Assembly: GCF_000732925.1 (NCBI RefSeq) | Contig: NZ_CP008953.1 | Span: 5,580,001 to 5,644,000, forward strand | Source: Amycolatopsis japonica | Lineage (GTDB): Bacteria; Actinomycetota; Actinomycetes; Mycobacteriales; Pseudonocardiaceae | DNA: 64,000 nucleotides | Reading direction: 5' to 3' | Shown: piece after piece, positions 1 to 8,584 of the stretch | Numbering within the stretch: position 1 is the first letter of the stretch | Layout of the letters: the number at the start of each line of letters is the position of its first letter | Made by a program: the position numbers and the translations under genes | The notes under the pieces: model-generated | Seen by the model: the letters and a program-made list of their open reading frames with translations, nothing else | Database searches by the model: none | Told to the model about the DNA's origin: nothing

Positions 1-539
1 TCGATCATGACGACCTCGGCGCCCTTCTTGTCCTTCAGCGCGTCGGCGAGACCCTGGCCCTGGAGCTGGCCGACCTTCTCGTTGTCGAACGAGACGTAGT
101 AGTCGGAGCTGCCGCCGAGGTTGAGGCGGTCGTAGTCGATCGTCGGGATGCCCGCGGCCTGCGCCTTGCGGGCGACCGCCGCGCCGACCTCGCCGTTGAT
201 GGCGGCGATGATCAGGACCTTGACGTTCTGCGCGATCATGCCGTCGGCCAGGGTGGTGAACTTCTGGACGTCGCCCTGGGCGTTCTGGACGTCGGCGTCG
301 AAGCCCGCGTCCTTGAGCGCCTTGGTCAGGAAGGGCTTGTCGAAGGCCTCCCAGCGCGCGGAGGTGGCGGTCTCCGGCAGGATGACGCCGACCTTGCCAC
401 CGGCGGCGGCACCGCCGGGGGCGGGCGCGGACTGCGAGGAGTTGCCACTGCCCGAGTCGGCGGTGTTGGCGCCACAGGCGGAAAGCACCAGGCCGGCGCC
501 CACCGTCGCGGCGAGGAGGGTAAGGGTTCTGCTGCGCAT
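1..539 (-). CDS. Sugar ABC transporter substrate-binding lipoprotein (3' end outside window)
   Basis: This is the extracellular solute-binding component of a sugar ABC importer, of the XylF/ribose-binding (periplasmic binding protein type 1) kind. The first ~22 residues form a lipoprotein signal ending LSAC, followed by a Ser/Gly/Ala linker. The mature part begins KVGVILPETATSARWEAFD, continues with VKVLIIAAINGEVGA and IDYDRLNLGG, and is typical of D-xylose/ribose binders. The ATG is preceded by GGAACGAGG. Only 179 residues lie in the window; the protein runs off the left edge, and permease and ATPase genes would be expected there. Substrate is inferred at family level only. An 11-bp palindrome upstream suggests local repression. 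Confidence 0.85.
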   Translation of the reverse strand, partial: MRSRTLTLLAATVGAGLVLSACGANTADSGSGNSSQSAPAPGGAAAGGKVGVILPETATSARWEAFDKPFLTKALKDAGFDADVQNAQGDVQKFTTLADGMIAQNVKVLIIAAINGEVGAAVARKAQAAGIPTIDYDRLNLGGSSDYYVSFDNEKVGQLQGQGLADALKDKKGAEVVMI

Positions 540-601
540 CCTCGTTCCTTCTCCGATCTTGCTCGCGGGCGGCGATCCTCGAGGACCGGTCGCACCATCG
601 C

Positions 602-628
602 GCATATGTTGTGGGCGACAACATATGC
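602..628. promoter_or_regulatory. Perfect 11-bp inverted repeat, likely operator of the sugar transporter
   Basis: GCATATGTTGT and ACAACATATGC are exact inverted copies separated by five bases. They lie 63 bp upstream of the sugar-binding protein start. The site is AT-rich in a GC-rich background and resembles operators of sugar-responsive ROK or LacI repressors. No regulator gene is visible in the window, so the protein that binds it is unknown. Confidence 0.6.
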
Positions 629-657
629 CGCCGAACGGGTTTCGCGGAAGACGGCTG

Positions 658-665
658 AATCGATT
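658..665. promoter_or_regulatory. AATCGATT palindrome, possible second sugar-operon operator
   Basis: A short palindrome within TGAATCGATTAAG, further upstream of the sugar-binding protein. A CG-centred palindrome flanked by AAT/ATT is the common shape of LacI-family operators. It is short, so the call is weak. Confidence 0.25.
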
Positions 666-794
666 AAGCCTCATCAAATGGACACGGTTTGGCAACGTGG
701 CCGTAGCAAGACGTACGAAGTCTAGGTGCGCTGACGGTGTGACCGCCACCACTCACTGAGCGTGATCAGTGCAGTCCGGTTCTCCGCCCCCGAA

Positions 795-849
795 CGCTAT
801 GAAAGGTCCTTTCCTTGCAAATTTTGCAAGGAAAGGACCTTTCATAGCG
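795..849. terminator. Long palindrome, family A copy 1 (27-bp arms, 1-nt centre)
   Basis: CGCTATGAAAGGTCCTTTCC continues into TTGCAAA, and the whole 27 bases are repeated exactly in inverse orientation around a single T. It starts 16 bp beyond the stop of the helicase. Two near-identical copies occur at 11845-11897 and 18887-18941, also at gene 3' ends. A bidirectional terminator or other hairpin element is the simplest reading. Confidence 0.75.
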
Positions 850-864
850 CTTGCCAGGGAGCGG

Positions 865-2619
865 TCACCAAGAACGCAGCGTGACGATCCGCTCTTCCAG
901 CTGCTCCACCGAAGCCATCGCGGTCGGCGGCCCGCCGCAGACCCGGCGCAGTTCGTTGTGGATCGCGCCGTGCGGTTTCCGCGTCCGGTGGTGGTGCACG
1001 CCCACCAGCGCGTTCAGCTCCTTGCGCAGCGCGCCGAGCCGTTCGCTGACCGACTGCGGCCGCGCGACCGGCGCCGCCTCCTCGGCCTTGGGCTTGCGCC
1101 GCTTCTCGTCGGAGAGCTGCTCCTCCTGCCGCTTCCGCAGCAGGGCGCGGACCTGGTCCGGCTCCAGCAGCCCCGGCAGGCCGAGGTACTCCTGCTCCTC
1201 GTCGGAACCGGAGAACACCGCGGTGCCGAACGAGTTGCCGTCGTAGATGACCTGGTCGAGCTCGGCGGAGGCGCCCAGCGAGGTGAACGCCTTCTCCTCC
1301 TCGCCCGGTTCGTCCTCGGTGCGGTTGGCCTGGGCCAGGAGTTCGTCGTCCCAGCCCTCCTTCTCGCGGTGGGGCTTGCCGAGGACGTGGTCTCGCTGCG
1401 CCTCCAGCTCGCTGGCCAGTTCCAGCAGCACCGGCACGCTCGGCAGGAAGACCGAAGCCGTCTCGCCGGGTTTGCGCGAACGCACGTACCGGCCGATGGC
1501 CTGCGCGAAGAACAGCGGGGTCGACGCGCTCGTGGCGTAGACACCGACGGCGAGACGCGGGACGTCGACGCCTTCGGACACCATCCGGACCGCGACGAGC
1601 CAGCGGTCGGTCGAGTCGGAGAACTCCTTGATCCGCCCGGACGCCTTGGGGTCGTCGGAGAGGACGACCGTCGGGTTCTGGCCGGAGATGCGCTGCAGGA
1701 TCTTGGCGTAGGCGCGCGCCGAGTCCTGGTCGGTGGCGATCACCAGACCGCCCGCGTCCGGGATGCCGTTGGCCCGCAGCTGCGCGAGACGCGTGTCCGC
1801 GGCCTGCAGCACCGACGGGATCCACTCACCGGCCGGGTCGAGCGCCGTGCGCCAGGCGCGCGCGTTCTGCTCGGCGGTCAGCGGCTCGCCGAGCCGCGCG
1901 GTGAACTCCTCCCCCGCGCTGGTGCGCCAGGAGGCCTCACCCGAGTAGGCGAGGAAGACGACCGGCCGGACCACGCCGTCGGCGAGCGCGTCGGCGTAGC
2001 CGTAGGCATGGTCGGCCTTGCTGCGCTGGAAACCCGAGCCGTCGGCCTCGTAGCTGACGAACGGGATCGGCGAGTCGTCGCTGCGGAACGGCGTCCCGGT
2101 GAGCGCGAGACGGCGGACGGCGGGCGTGAACGCCTCGCGGATCGCGTCGCCCCACGATTTCGCGTCACCGCCGTGGTGGATCTCGTCCAGGATGACCAGG
2201 GTCTTGCGGTTCTCGGTGCGCACGCGGTGCAGCGTCGGATGCGCGGCGACCTGCGCGTAGGTGACCGCGACACCTTGGTAGTCACGCGAGGTGACACCGG
2301 TGCCGTTGCGGAAGTTCGAGTCGATCGCGATACCGGCGGCCGCGGCCGAGGCCGCCCACTGGTGCTTCAGGTGCTCGGTCGGCGCGACGATGGTGATCCG
2401 CTCGACGGTCCGGTCGCTCAGCAGCTCGGCGGCGATCCGGAGACCGAACACCGTCTTGCCCGCGCCCGGCGTCGCCACGGCCAGGAAGTCCTGCGGTTTC
2501 TTCGTGAGGTACTTCGTCAGCGCTCGCCGCTGCCAGGCACGCAGCGGGCGGGCCGTGCTGTCCTTCGCGGCGGGAGGCGCGCCCAGCTCGCCTCGATCGC
2601 GTTCAACGGTTTCCGACAT
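865..2619 (-). CDS. DEAD/DEAH-box superfamily 2 helicase
   Basis: An ATP-dependent SF2 nucleic-acid helicase/translocase of 584 residues. Walker A is ATPGAGKT (49-56), motif II is DEIHH (145-149) and motif III is the LTGTPFRS stretch near 172-180. The C-terminal half carries the second RecA-like domain, with VRMVSEGVDVPRL and QAIGRYVR (motif VI). A charged tail rich in Lys, Arg and Glu follows. The architecture is that of the Res-subunit-like helicases common in actinobacterial chromosomes, without a fused nuclease. No methylase or nuclease lies next to it, so a restriction or defence role is not supported. DNA repair or RNA metabolism is possible. It stands alone, diverging from the YihY-type gene. 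Confidence 0.88.
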   Translation of the reverse strand: MSETVERDRGELGAPPAAKDSTARPLRAWQRRALTKYLTKKPQDFLAVATPGAGKTVFGLRIAAELLSDRTVERITIVAPTEHLKHQWAASAAAAGIAIDSNFRNGTGVTSRDYQGVAVTYAQVAAHPTLHRVRTENRKTLVILDEIHHGGDAKSWGDAIREAFTPAVRRLALTGTPFRSDDSPIPFVSYEADGSGFQRSKADHAYGYADALADGVVRPVVFLAYSGEASWRTSAGEEFTARLGEPLTAEQNARAWRTALDPAGEWIPSVLQAADTRLAQLRANGIPDAGGLVIATDQDSARAYAKILQRISGQNPTVVLSDDPKASGRIKEFSDSTDRWLVAVRMVSEGVDVPRLAVGVYATSASTPLFFAQAIGRYVRSRKPGETASVFLPSVPVLLELASELEAQRDHVLGKPHREKEGWDDELLAQANRTEDEPGEEEKAFTSLGASAELDQVIYDGNSFGTAVFSGSDEEQEYLGLPGLLEPDQVRALLRKRQEEQLSDEKRRKPKAEEAAPVARPQSVSERLGALRKELNALVGVHHHRTRKPHGAIHNELRRVCGGPPTAMASVEQLEERIVTLRSW

Positions 2620-2883
2620 GCAGGTCCCCCTCCTCCCTCACTCGAAACGCCTGGTCATCCACCCTGACACAAGCGAAAACCCCCACTTGGGTATCCGGCC
2701 GCGACGCCGGCGCCTGAGGTGAGGGCACTCCGAAGAGCCTACCTCGGAGCCCCGTGGAACGCGGGAAGCGCCACCCCCGTTGTCGGTTTACTCACCCGAA
2801 AACCCAGGGGTGGCGAGCCGAATGGCGCGGCATGGACCATGCTGGACACCGTCAAGGGCGCTCGGCGCCGGCGGAGGAGCTGC

Positions 2884-3987
2884 ATGAGCGAGGAGAACGG
2901 CCGTCCCGACACGGCCGCCGAGGTCGCGAAGGGCCGCAGGGGGCCGTTGCGCCTGCTCAGCCGCACGCTCAGCAAGGCGTGGGACGGCAACATCTTCTCC
3001 GAGGCCGCCGAAGCCGCGTTCTGGCAGACGTTGTCGCTGCCGCCGCTGCTGCTCGGTCTCCTCGGTTGCCTCGGTTTCGTCGGCGACTGGTTCGGCCAGG
3101 AGGTCGTGACCGCGGTCCACGACCGGATCATCACCTTCAGCAAGACGATCTTCAGCGACAACGCCGTCCACGACATCATCGAGCCCACGGTCAACAGCAT
3201 CCTGTTCGTCGGCAAGGGCGAGATCGTCTCCGTCGGCTTCCTGATCTCCCTGTGGGCCGGTTCGTCGGCGATGTCGTCGTTCGTCGACGCGATCACCGTC
3301 GCGCACGACCAGTACGGCGTCCGCAACGACGTCTGGCAGCGGATCTTCGCGCTGCTGCTGTACCTGGCCGGGCTGGTCATCCTGGTGGTCGGGCTGCCGC
3401 TGCTGGCGATCGGGCCGGACCTGCTCCCCCAGTTCTTCCCCACCGACTGGCGCGGCACGGTGTCGTACTGGGTCGGCACGCTGTACTACCCGGTGCTGGC
3501 CGTGATGATCGTGCTGGCGCTGACGACGCTGTACAAGCTGGCCCTGCCGCGCAGGCTGCCGTGGCACCGCGGGCTGCCGGGCGCGATGCTCGCCATGGTC
3601 GTGTTCCTGCTCTCCAGTATCGGGCTGCGGATCTACCTGAACTGGATCACCAAGACCGGCTACACCTACGGCGCGCTCGCCGCGCCGATCGCGTTCCTGT
3701 TGCTGATGTTCTTCATCGGGCTCGCGGTGGTCGGCGGCGCGTACTTCAACAGCGCGATCCAGGAACTGTGGCCCGCCAAGGCGACGAAACGCCAGCGCCG
3801 GAAATGGCGGCGGCTGGAAATGGAACGCGCCAGCGAACGGATCCGTGCCGAAGAGGGGCGCAAACTGTGGGAACGCACGACCGTCCCGCTCCGCCGTCCC
3901 CGCCAGAACGGTGAAGCCGAACCGGAACAATCGGTGAACGAGGAAACGCAGAGCGAAGCCGATCAGGTGTCCGAACGGCAAAGCTGA
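2884..3987 (+). CDS. YihY/BrkB-family integral membrane protein
   Basis: A polytopic inner-membrane protein of 367 residues with six or so hydrophobic spans between about residues 40 and 290, for example FLISLWAGSSAMSSFVDA and IFALLLYLAGLVILVVGLPLL. A strongly basic, highly charged cytoplasmic tail follows (KRQRRKWRRLE and onward). This is the family once misnamed RNase BN; its function is unsettled. The start was chosen because GGAGGA sits 5 nt upstream of this ATG; an in-frame ATG at 2839 lacks such a site. A second family member lies at 36298-37320. Monocistronic and divergent from the helicase. Confidence 0.85.
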   Translation: MSEENGRPDTAAEVAKGRRGPLRLLSRTLSKAWDGNIFSEAAEAAFWQTLSLPPLLLGLLGCLGFVGDWFGQEVVTAVHDRIITFSKTIFSDNAVHDIIEPTVNSILFVGKGEIVSVGFLISLWAGSSAMSSFVDAITVAHDQYGVRNDVWQRIFALLLYLAGLVILVVGLPLLAIGPDLLPQFFPTDWRGTVSYWVGTLYYPVLAVMIVLALTTLYKLALPRRLPWHRGLPGAMLAMVVFLLSSIGLRIYLNWITKTGYTYGALAAPIAFLLLMFFIGLAVVGGAYFNSAIQELWPAKATKRQRRKWRRLEMERASERIRAEEGRKLWERTTVPLRRPRQNGEAEPEQSVNEETQSEADQVSERQS

Positions 3988-4106
3988 GGGGCACCTCATC
4001 CCGAAGTCGTACTCCGATTCCACCCGTGGTGTGAATCCAGTCCACCCGCCGCCATGAAAAGCTCGCGGTAACCGCCCGTCCCGAGCTATTCCTGGGGGAT
4101 ACCGCC

Positions 4107-7100
4107 ATGTCCACGCTGGCCAGACTGAGCCTGCGCAACCGAAGTCTCATCGGGCTGCTCGCCCTGGTGGTGATCGGCTTCGGCGCCTTCGCCCTGCCGC
4201 AGCTGAAGCAGCAACTGTTCCCGTCACTGCAGTTCCCGCAGGCGCAGGTCATCACGCCGTACGCGGGCGCGTCGCCGGACGCGGTCGACCGTCAGGTCAC
4301 CGAGCCGCTCGAAGGCGGTTTGCAGGGTTTGAAGGGGCTCGAAGAACTGAGCTCGACGTCGTCGGAGGGGCTGTCGCGGATCACCGCGCAGTTCGAGTTC
4401 GGCACGGACATCGACGCGGCCGTCGGGCAGATCCAGCGCGTCATCGACGGGCTCAAGGCCCGGCTGCCGCAGAACAGCGAGCCGACGGTTTCGGCGGGGT
4501 CCACCGACGATCTCCCGGTCGTCCTGCTCGCCGCCGGGACCACCGGTGACCCGCAGGCGCTCGCGCCCGCGCTGACCGGGGAGGTCGCGCCGGAACTGCG
4601 CAAGATCGACGGCGTCCGCGAGGTCGACGTGACCGGTGTGCGGCAGCCGCGGGTCACCATCGCGCTGGACTACGCGAAGCTGGCGGCCGCGGGGGTCGAC
4701 CCGTCGTCGATCGCCACCACGCTGCAGACCGCCGGTGCCGCCGTCCCGGCCGGGACGCTCACCGAAGGCGACAAGACGCTCACCGTCCAGGTCGGCGGCG
4801 GACCGACCACAGTGGACACGATCAAGAACCTGTACCTCACACCTTCGCAGCCTTCCCGTCCCGGGGCGCAGGCTGCCAAGCCGGTGAAGCTCGGTGATGT
4901 CGCGGACGTCCAGGCCGGCTTCGCGCCGCCGACGTCGATCACGCGCACCAACGGCAAACCGAGCCTCGGGCTCTCGATCACCATGGTGGAGAACGGGAAC
5001 GCGGTCGCGATCTCGGAAGCGGTGCGGGACAAGCTGCCCGAGCTGTCGAAGAAGATCGGCGCCGAGATGAGCGTCGTGTTCGACCAGGGCACCCCGGTCA
5101 AGGACGCGATCAGCGGCCTGACCACCGAAGGCCTGCTGGGGCTGGCGTTCGCGGTCGTGGTGATCCTGCTGTTCCTGATGTCGGTGCGCTCGACGCTGGT
5201 GACGGCGGTGTCGATCCCGCTTTCGGTGGTCGTGGCGCTGCTGGCGTTGTGGACCGGCGACCTTTCGCTCAACCTGCTCACCCTCGGCGCGCTCACCATC
5301 GCCATCGGGCGGGTGGTCGACGACTCGATCGTGGTGCTGGAGAACATCAAACGACATCTGGCCTACGGCGAGGAGAAGCAGCGCGCGGTGCTCGACGGCG
5401 TGCGCGAGGTCGCGGGTGCCGTGACGTCGTCCACCCTCACCACGGTCGCGGTGTTCCTGCCGATCGCCTTCGTGGGCGGGTTCGTCGGCGAGCTGTTCTC
5501 GCCGTTCGCGATCACGGTCACCGTGGCGCTGCTGGCGTCGCTGCTGGTCTCGCTGACGATCGTCCCGGTGCTGGCGTACTGGTTCCTCAAGCCGCCCAAG
5601 GCCCCGGCCGACGAACGCGAGGCCGAGCTCACGCGCCAGGCCGCCGAGGACAAGGAACGCCGCGGGCTGCTGCAGCGCGGGTACGTGCCGGTGATCCGGT
5701 TCGCGACCCGGCGCCGCGTCACCGTCGTGCTGCTGGCGCTGATCATCTTCGGCGGCACCGTCGGGCTGGCCTCGCAGCTGAACACGAACTTCCTCGACCA
5801 GTCCGGCTCGACGACGCTGAGTCTTTCGCAGAAGCTTCCGCCCGGCACCAGCCCCGAGGCCAAGGAGAAGGCCGCGGGCGCGGTGGAGCAGGCGCTCGCC
5901 GCCGAACCGGCCGTCGAGACGTATCAGGTCAGTATCGGCGGAGGGAACTTCTTCGGCGGTGGCGGGACGGCGACCAGCATCCAGGTCACCGTCGCCAAGG
6001 ACACCGATCTCGACGCGCTGTCGGATCGCTTGCGGGGCAAGCTGGACAAGCCGGAACTCGGCGAGGTCAAGATCGGCGCGGAAGCCGGCGGGTTCAACTC
6101 CGACCAGATTTCGATCACCGTCACCGCACCGGACGAAGCGGCGCTGAAGCCCGCCGCCGAGCAGGTCCGCCAGGCGCTGTCCGGCGTCCCGGACCTCACC
6201 GAAGTGACCAGTGACCTCGCGCAGGGCTCGCCGCGCGTGCAGGTCGAGGTCGACGCCGCCAAGGCCGCCGCGAGCGGGCTTTCAGCGACCACGATCGGCC
6301 AGATCGCGAACCAGGCCATCGCCGGCCGCACGGTGACCCAGCTGCCGGTCGACGGTCAGCGCACGGACATCGTGCTGCGCGCGGGCACGGCCCCGGTGTC
6401 GGTCGACGCGGTCAAGGCGCTGCCCATCCCGAGCGCGACCGGCGTGGTCCGGCTGGACTCGGTCGCCACCGTGTCCACAGTGGACGGCCCGGCCGCGGTG
6501 CACCGCACCTCGGGCGAGCTGAGCACCACGGTCACCGCCAAGAACACCGGCGCCGACCTGGCGGCCACCACGAAGGCCATCCAGTCCAAACTGGACGGAC
6601 TGACCTTCACCGGCGGCGCGGCGTACAAGCTCGGCGGGGTCAGCGAGGATCAGCAGGAGGCGTTCGGGAACCTGTTCCTCGCGCTGCTGGCCGCGGTCGC
6701 GATCGTGTACCTGATCATGGTGGCGACGTTCCGCAGCCTGATCCAGCCGCTGATCCTGCTGGTGTCGATCCCGTTCGCGGCGACCGGCGCGATCGGGCTG
6801 CTGCTGGCCACCGGGACCGCGCTGGGCCTGCCCGCGCTGATCGGGATGCTGATGCTCGTCGGCATCGTGGTGACCAACGCGATCGTGCTGATCGACCTGA
6901 TCAACCAGTACCGGGCTTCGGGGATGAGCGTCGCCGACGCCGTCGTCGAAGGCGGCAGGCGACGGCTGCGGCCGATCCTGATGACCGCGGCGGCGACCAT
7001 CTTCGCACTGGTCCCGATGGCGCTCGGGCTGACCGGGCAGGGCGGGTTCATCGGGCAGCCGCTGGCGATCGTGGTGATCGGCGGGCTGGTCAGCTCGACC

Positions 7101-7238
7101 CTGCTGACGCTGATCCTGGTGCCGACGCTGTACACGATGGTCGAGACGCGGAAGGAGAAGCGCCGCGCGAAGAAGGCGTCGCGCCGATCCCCTGCGGCTC
7201 CGCATTCGGAGGACCTCACCCCGGAACCCGCCCGGTAA
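4107..7238 (+). CDS. RND-family efflux pump (AcrB/SwrC-like permease)
   Basis: A 1043-residue proton-driven resistance-nodulation-division transporter. The N-terminal span is followed by a large extracytoplasmic domain. Transmembrane segments 2-6 include VVDDSIVVLENI, whose Asp405-Asp406 pair is the conserved proton-relay pair of the family. A second large external domain, an ATFRSLIQPLILLVSIPFA segment and a further helix bundle follow. The duplicated 1+5 helix layout and the length match the hydrophobe/amphiphile exporter class, as in Bacillus SwrC, which works without an outer-membrane channel. No membrane-fusion partner is adjacent. The ATG follows TGGGGGAT. Substrate unknown; drugs, lipids or surfactants are plausible. 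Confidence 0.9.
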   Translation: MSTLARLSLRNRSLIGLLALVVIGFGAFALPQLKQQLFPSLQFPQAQVITPYAGASPDAVDRQVTEPLEGGLQGLKGLEELSSTSSEGLSRITAQFEFGTDIDAAVGQIQRVIDGLKARLPQNSEPTVSAGSTDDLPVVLLAAGTTGDPQALAPALTGEVAPELRKIDGVREVDVTGVRQPRVTIALDYAKLAAAGVDPSSIATTLQTAGAAVPAGTLTEGDKTLTVQVGGGPTTVDTIKNLYLTPSQPSRPGAQAAKPVKLGDVADVQAGFAPPTSITRTNGKPSLGLSITMVENGNAVAISEAVRDKLPELSKKIGAEMSVVFDQGTPVKDAISGLTTEGLLGLAFAVVVILLFLMSVRSTLVTAVSIPLSVVVALLALWTGDLSLNLLTLGALTIAIGRVVDDSIVVLENIKRHLAYGEEKQRAVLDGVREVAGAVTSSTLTTVAVFLPIAFVGGFVGELFSPFAITVTVALLASLLVSLTIVPVLAYWFLKPPKAPADEREAELTRQAAEDKERRGLLQRGYVPVIRFATRRRVTVVLLALIIFGGTVGLASQLNTNFLDQSGSTTLSLSQKLPPGTSPEAKEKAAGAVEQALAAEPAVETYQVSIGGGNFFGGGGTATSIQVTVAKDTDLDALSDRLRGKLDKPELGEVKIGAEAGGFNSDQISITVTAPDEAALKPAAEQVRQALSGVPDLTEVTSDLAQGSPRVQVEVDAAKAAASGLSATTIGQIANQAIAGRTVTQLPVDGQRTDIVLRAGTAPVSVDAVKALPIPSATGVVRLDSVATVSTVDGPAAVHRTSGELSTTVTAKNTGADLAATTKAIQSKLDGLTFTGGAAYKLGGVSEDQQEAFGNLFLALLAAVAIVYLIMVATFRSLIQPLILLVSIPFAATGAIGLLLATGTALGLPALIGMLMLVGIVVTNAIVLIDLINQYRASGMSVADAVVEGGRRRLRPILMTAAATIFALVPMALGLTGQGGFIGQPLAIVVIGGLVSSTLLTLILVPTLYTMVETRKEKRRAKKASRRSPAAPHSEDLTPEPAR

Positions 7239-7244
7239 CCCGGA

Positions 7245-7327
7245 ACTCGCGTGATCGAAGCCGTGACTCGCGTGATTGGAGCAGGTACGCCTCCAATCAC
7301 GCGAGTCACGCGTCTGATCACGCGAGT
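7245..7327. terminator. Nested inverted repeat, family B copy 1
   Basis: The unit ACTCGCGTGATY occurs twice forward (from 7245 and 7266) and twice inverted (ending 7307 and 7327). The inner pair extends to perfect 19-bp arms at 7263-7281 and 7291-7309. It separates the convergent RND and secreted-protein genes and touches the latter's stop. A related array lies at 43319-43415. Confidence 0.65.
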
Positions 7328-8163
7328 CACGCCTTACGGAACCGCCACGTCTTGCTGTCGAAGGCCACGCACCACGAAGGCGAGAGCACGACGACCCGCA
7401 GGGTCCCGTCGGCGGCGACGTCGATGCCCTCGGTCTCGAAGTTCCCGCCGCAGGTGCTCTTCAGGGGCAGTTGCCCCAGCGACGTCACCCGCCCGGTCAC
7501 GTCCGAACCCGAGAGCGCGCCGGAAAGATCCACCTGCAGCAGCGGCTTCGTGGTCCCGAACAGCGAGCCTTCGGGGTCGTCGGACGAGCACAGCAGCCGG
7601 GTCGCGGTGACGAAGTCGCAGCCCTGGATGTCCCGCACCGGCTTGTCGAGCCGGATCGCGGACGAGTACGGCAGGTTCGCCGAGGGGTTCGTGTGCGCGA
7701 CGCCGGGCATCGGGTGCACGAGGAGGCGGTCCATCGTGCCCCACTCGCCCGCCACCATCCAGCGCGCGTCCGGGGTCACGGCGGCGAACGAGTTGTTGTT
7801 CGCCTCCCACGATTCCAGCGTGTGCGTGTAGTTCGCCCACTTCCCGTCGGGCGACTCGACGCGGAAGAGCTTCGCTCCCCGGTCGTCGCGCTGGTACGGC
7901 TCGACGTACCAGCCTTGCGCGGAGCCCGGGTCGCCGACGTGGTTCCAGCCCTGGGTCGAGAGGCTCATCGGGACGGTCGCGATCCCGGTGTAGCGGTAGA
8001 TCGTCCCGGACGGCCGTTCGATGGTGGCCAGGCCCTGGCCCTCGTCGAGCGGGCGGGCGTTGTCCGAACCGACCGTGGTCCAGCCGGTGACGGCTTGGGC
8101 GGCGGCGGGTGAGAACACCGCGACCAACGCGGCGATGGCGAGCACGATCCCGGTTCTACGCAT
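7327..8163 (-). CDS. Secreted protein of unknown function
   Basis: A 278-residue exported protein that I do not recognise. A clear Sec signal peptide covers about residues 1-26, ending AAAQAVTG. The mature part is rich in aromatic residues with repeated W-x-x-V/Y strands (GWTTVGSDNARPLDEG, GWNHVGDPG, GWYVEPYQRDDRGAKLF), suggesting a beta-propeller-like or all-beta fold. Three Cys near the C-terminal half (GCDFVTATRLLCSSDD, STCGGNFETEG) plus a later Cys could form disulphides outside the cell. There is no catalytic motif. It is monocistronic, facing the RND pump across the family B inverted repeat. Confidence 0.7.
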   Translation of the reverse strand: MRRTGIVLAIAALVAVFSPAAAQAVTGWTTVGSDNARPLDEGQGLATIERPSGTIYRYTGIATVPMSLSTQGWNHVGDPGSAQGWYVEPYQRDDRGAKLFRVESPDGKWANYTHTLESWEANNNSFAAVTPDARWMVAGEWGTMDRLLVHPMPGVAHTNPSANLPYSSAIRLDKPVRDIQGCDFVTATRLLCSSDDPEGSLFGTTKPLLQVDLSGALSGSDVTGRVTSLGQLPLKSTCGGNFETEGIDVAADGTLRVVVLSPSWCVAFDSKTWRFRKA

Positions 8164-8283
8164 GAAGGCTCCGTCCCGGCTGGGTTTCGCTGGCGGGTAC
8201 TGATTACCAGCGAAGACCGGGACGGGCAGCCGCCATGTGAAGGATTTTCAGATTTTGTCCGGTATCGGACACCGGACGGACAC

Positions 8284-8526
8284 TCAGTCGCCCGGCTTGA
8301 GACCGTCGTAGATCTTCTTGCAGTCCGGGCAGACCGGCGAACCGGGCTTCGCCGACTTCGTCACCGGGAAGACCTCGCCGCACAGCGCCACCACGTGCGT
8401 GCCCATGACCGCGCTTTCGGCGATCTTGTTCTTGCGCACGTAGTGGAACATCTTCGGCGAATCGTCGTCGGTGCCGTCGGTGCCCTCGGGACGGGTATCC
8501 GGCTTCGGAAGGGTCTGTGTACTCAC
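8284..8526 (-). CDS. DUF3039 small protein
   Basis: An 80-residue protein of the actinobacterial DUF3039 family, recognised from FHYVRKNKIAESAVMGTHVV, CGEVFPVTKSAKPGSPVCPD and CKKIY. One His-Tyr pair, one Cys and a C-x2-C pair could bind a metal; function is unknown. The GTG start giving VSTQTLPKP fits my recollection of family N-termini. GGAGGG abuts this GTG with no spacer, which is unusual. An upstream ATG near 8586 would overlap the divergent spo0M start and is less likely. Confidence 0.8.
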   Translation of the reverse strand: MSTQTLPKPDTRPEGTDGTDDDSPKMFHYVRKNKIAESAVMGTHVVALCGEVFPVTKSAKPGSPVCPDCKKIYDGLKPGD

Positions 8527-8584
8527 CCCTCCATAATGCCCCAAATCCTCCTGCGCACACCGACGACCTGGCAGGATCTCGCCC

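Noticed and set aside
148..759. Plus-strand frame across the sugar-binding protein start
   Set aside because: Antisense to a clear lipoprotein signal and binding-protein motifs, and it runs through the operator palindrome.
795..849. A microprotein reading MKGPFLANFARKGPFIA encoded in family A palindromes
   Set aside because: The reading arises on both strands because the sequence is palindromic, has no ribosome site or stop of its own and runs into unrelated sequence. The hairpin explains the conservation.
865..2619. Type I or III restriction helicase as part of a defence island
   Set aside because: No methylase, specificity or nuclease gene is adjacent, and the neighbours are ordinary transport and membrane genes.
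769..2667. Long + strand open frame opposite the helicase
   Set aside because: It is antisense to a gene with intact helicase motifs. Its Arg/Gly/Leu-rich composition is typical of shadow frames in GC-rich DNA.
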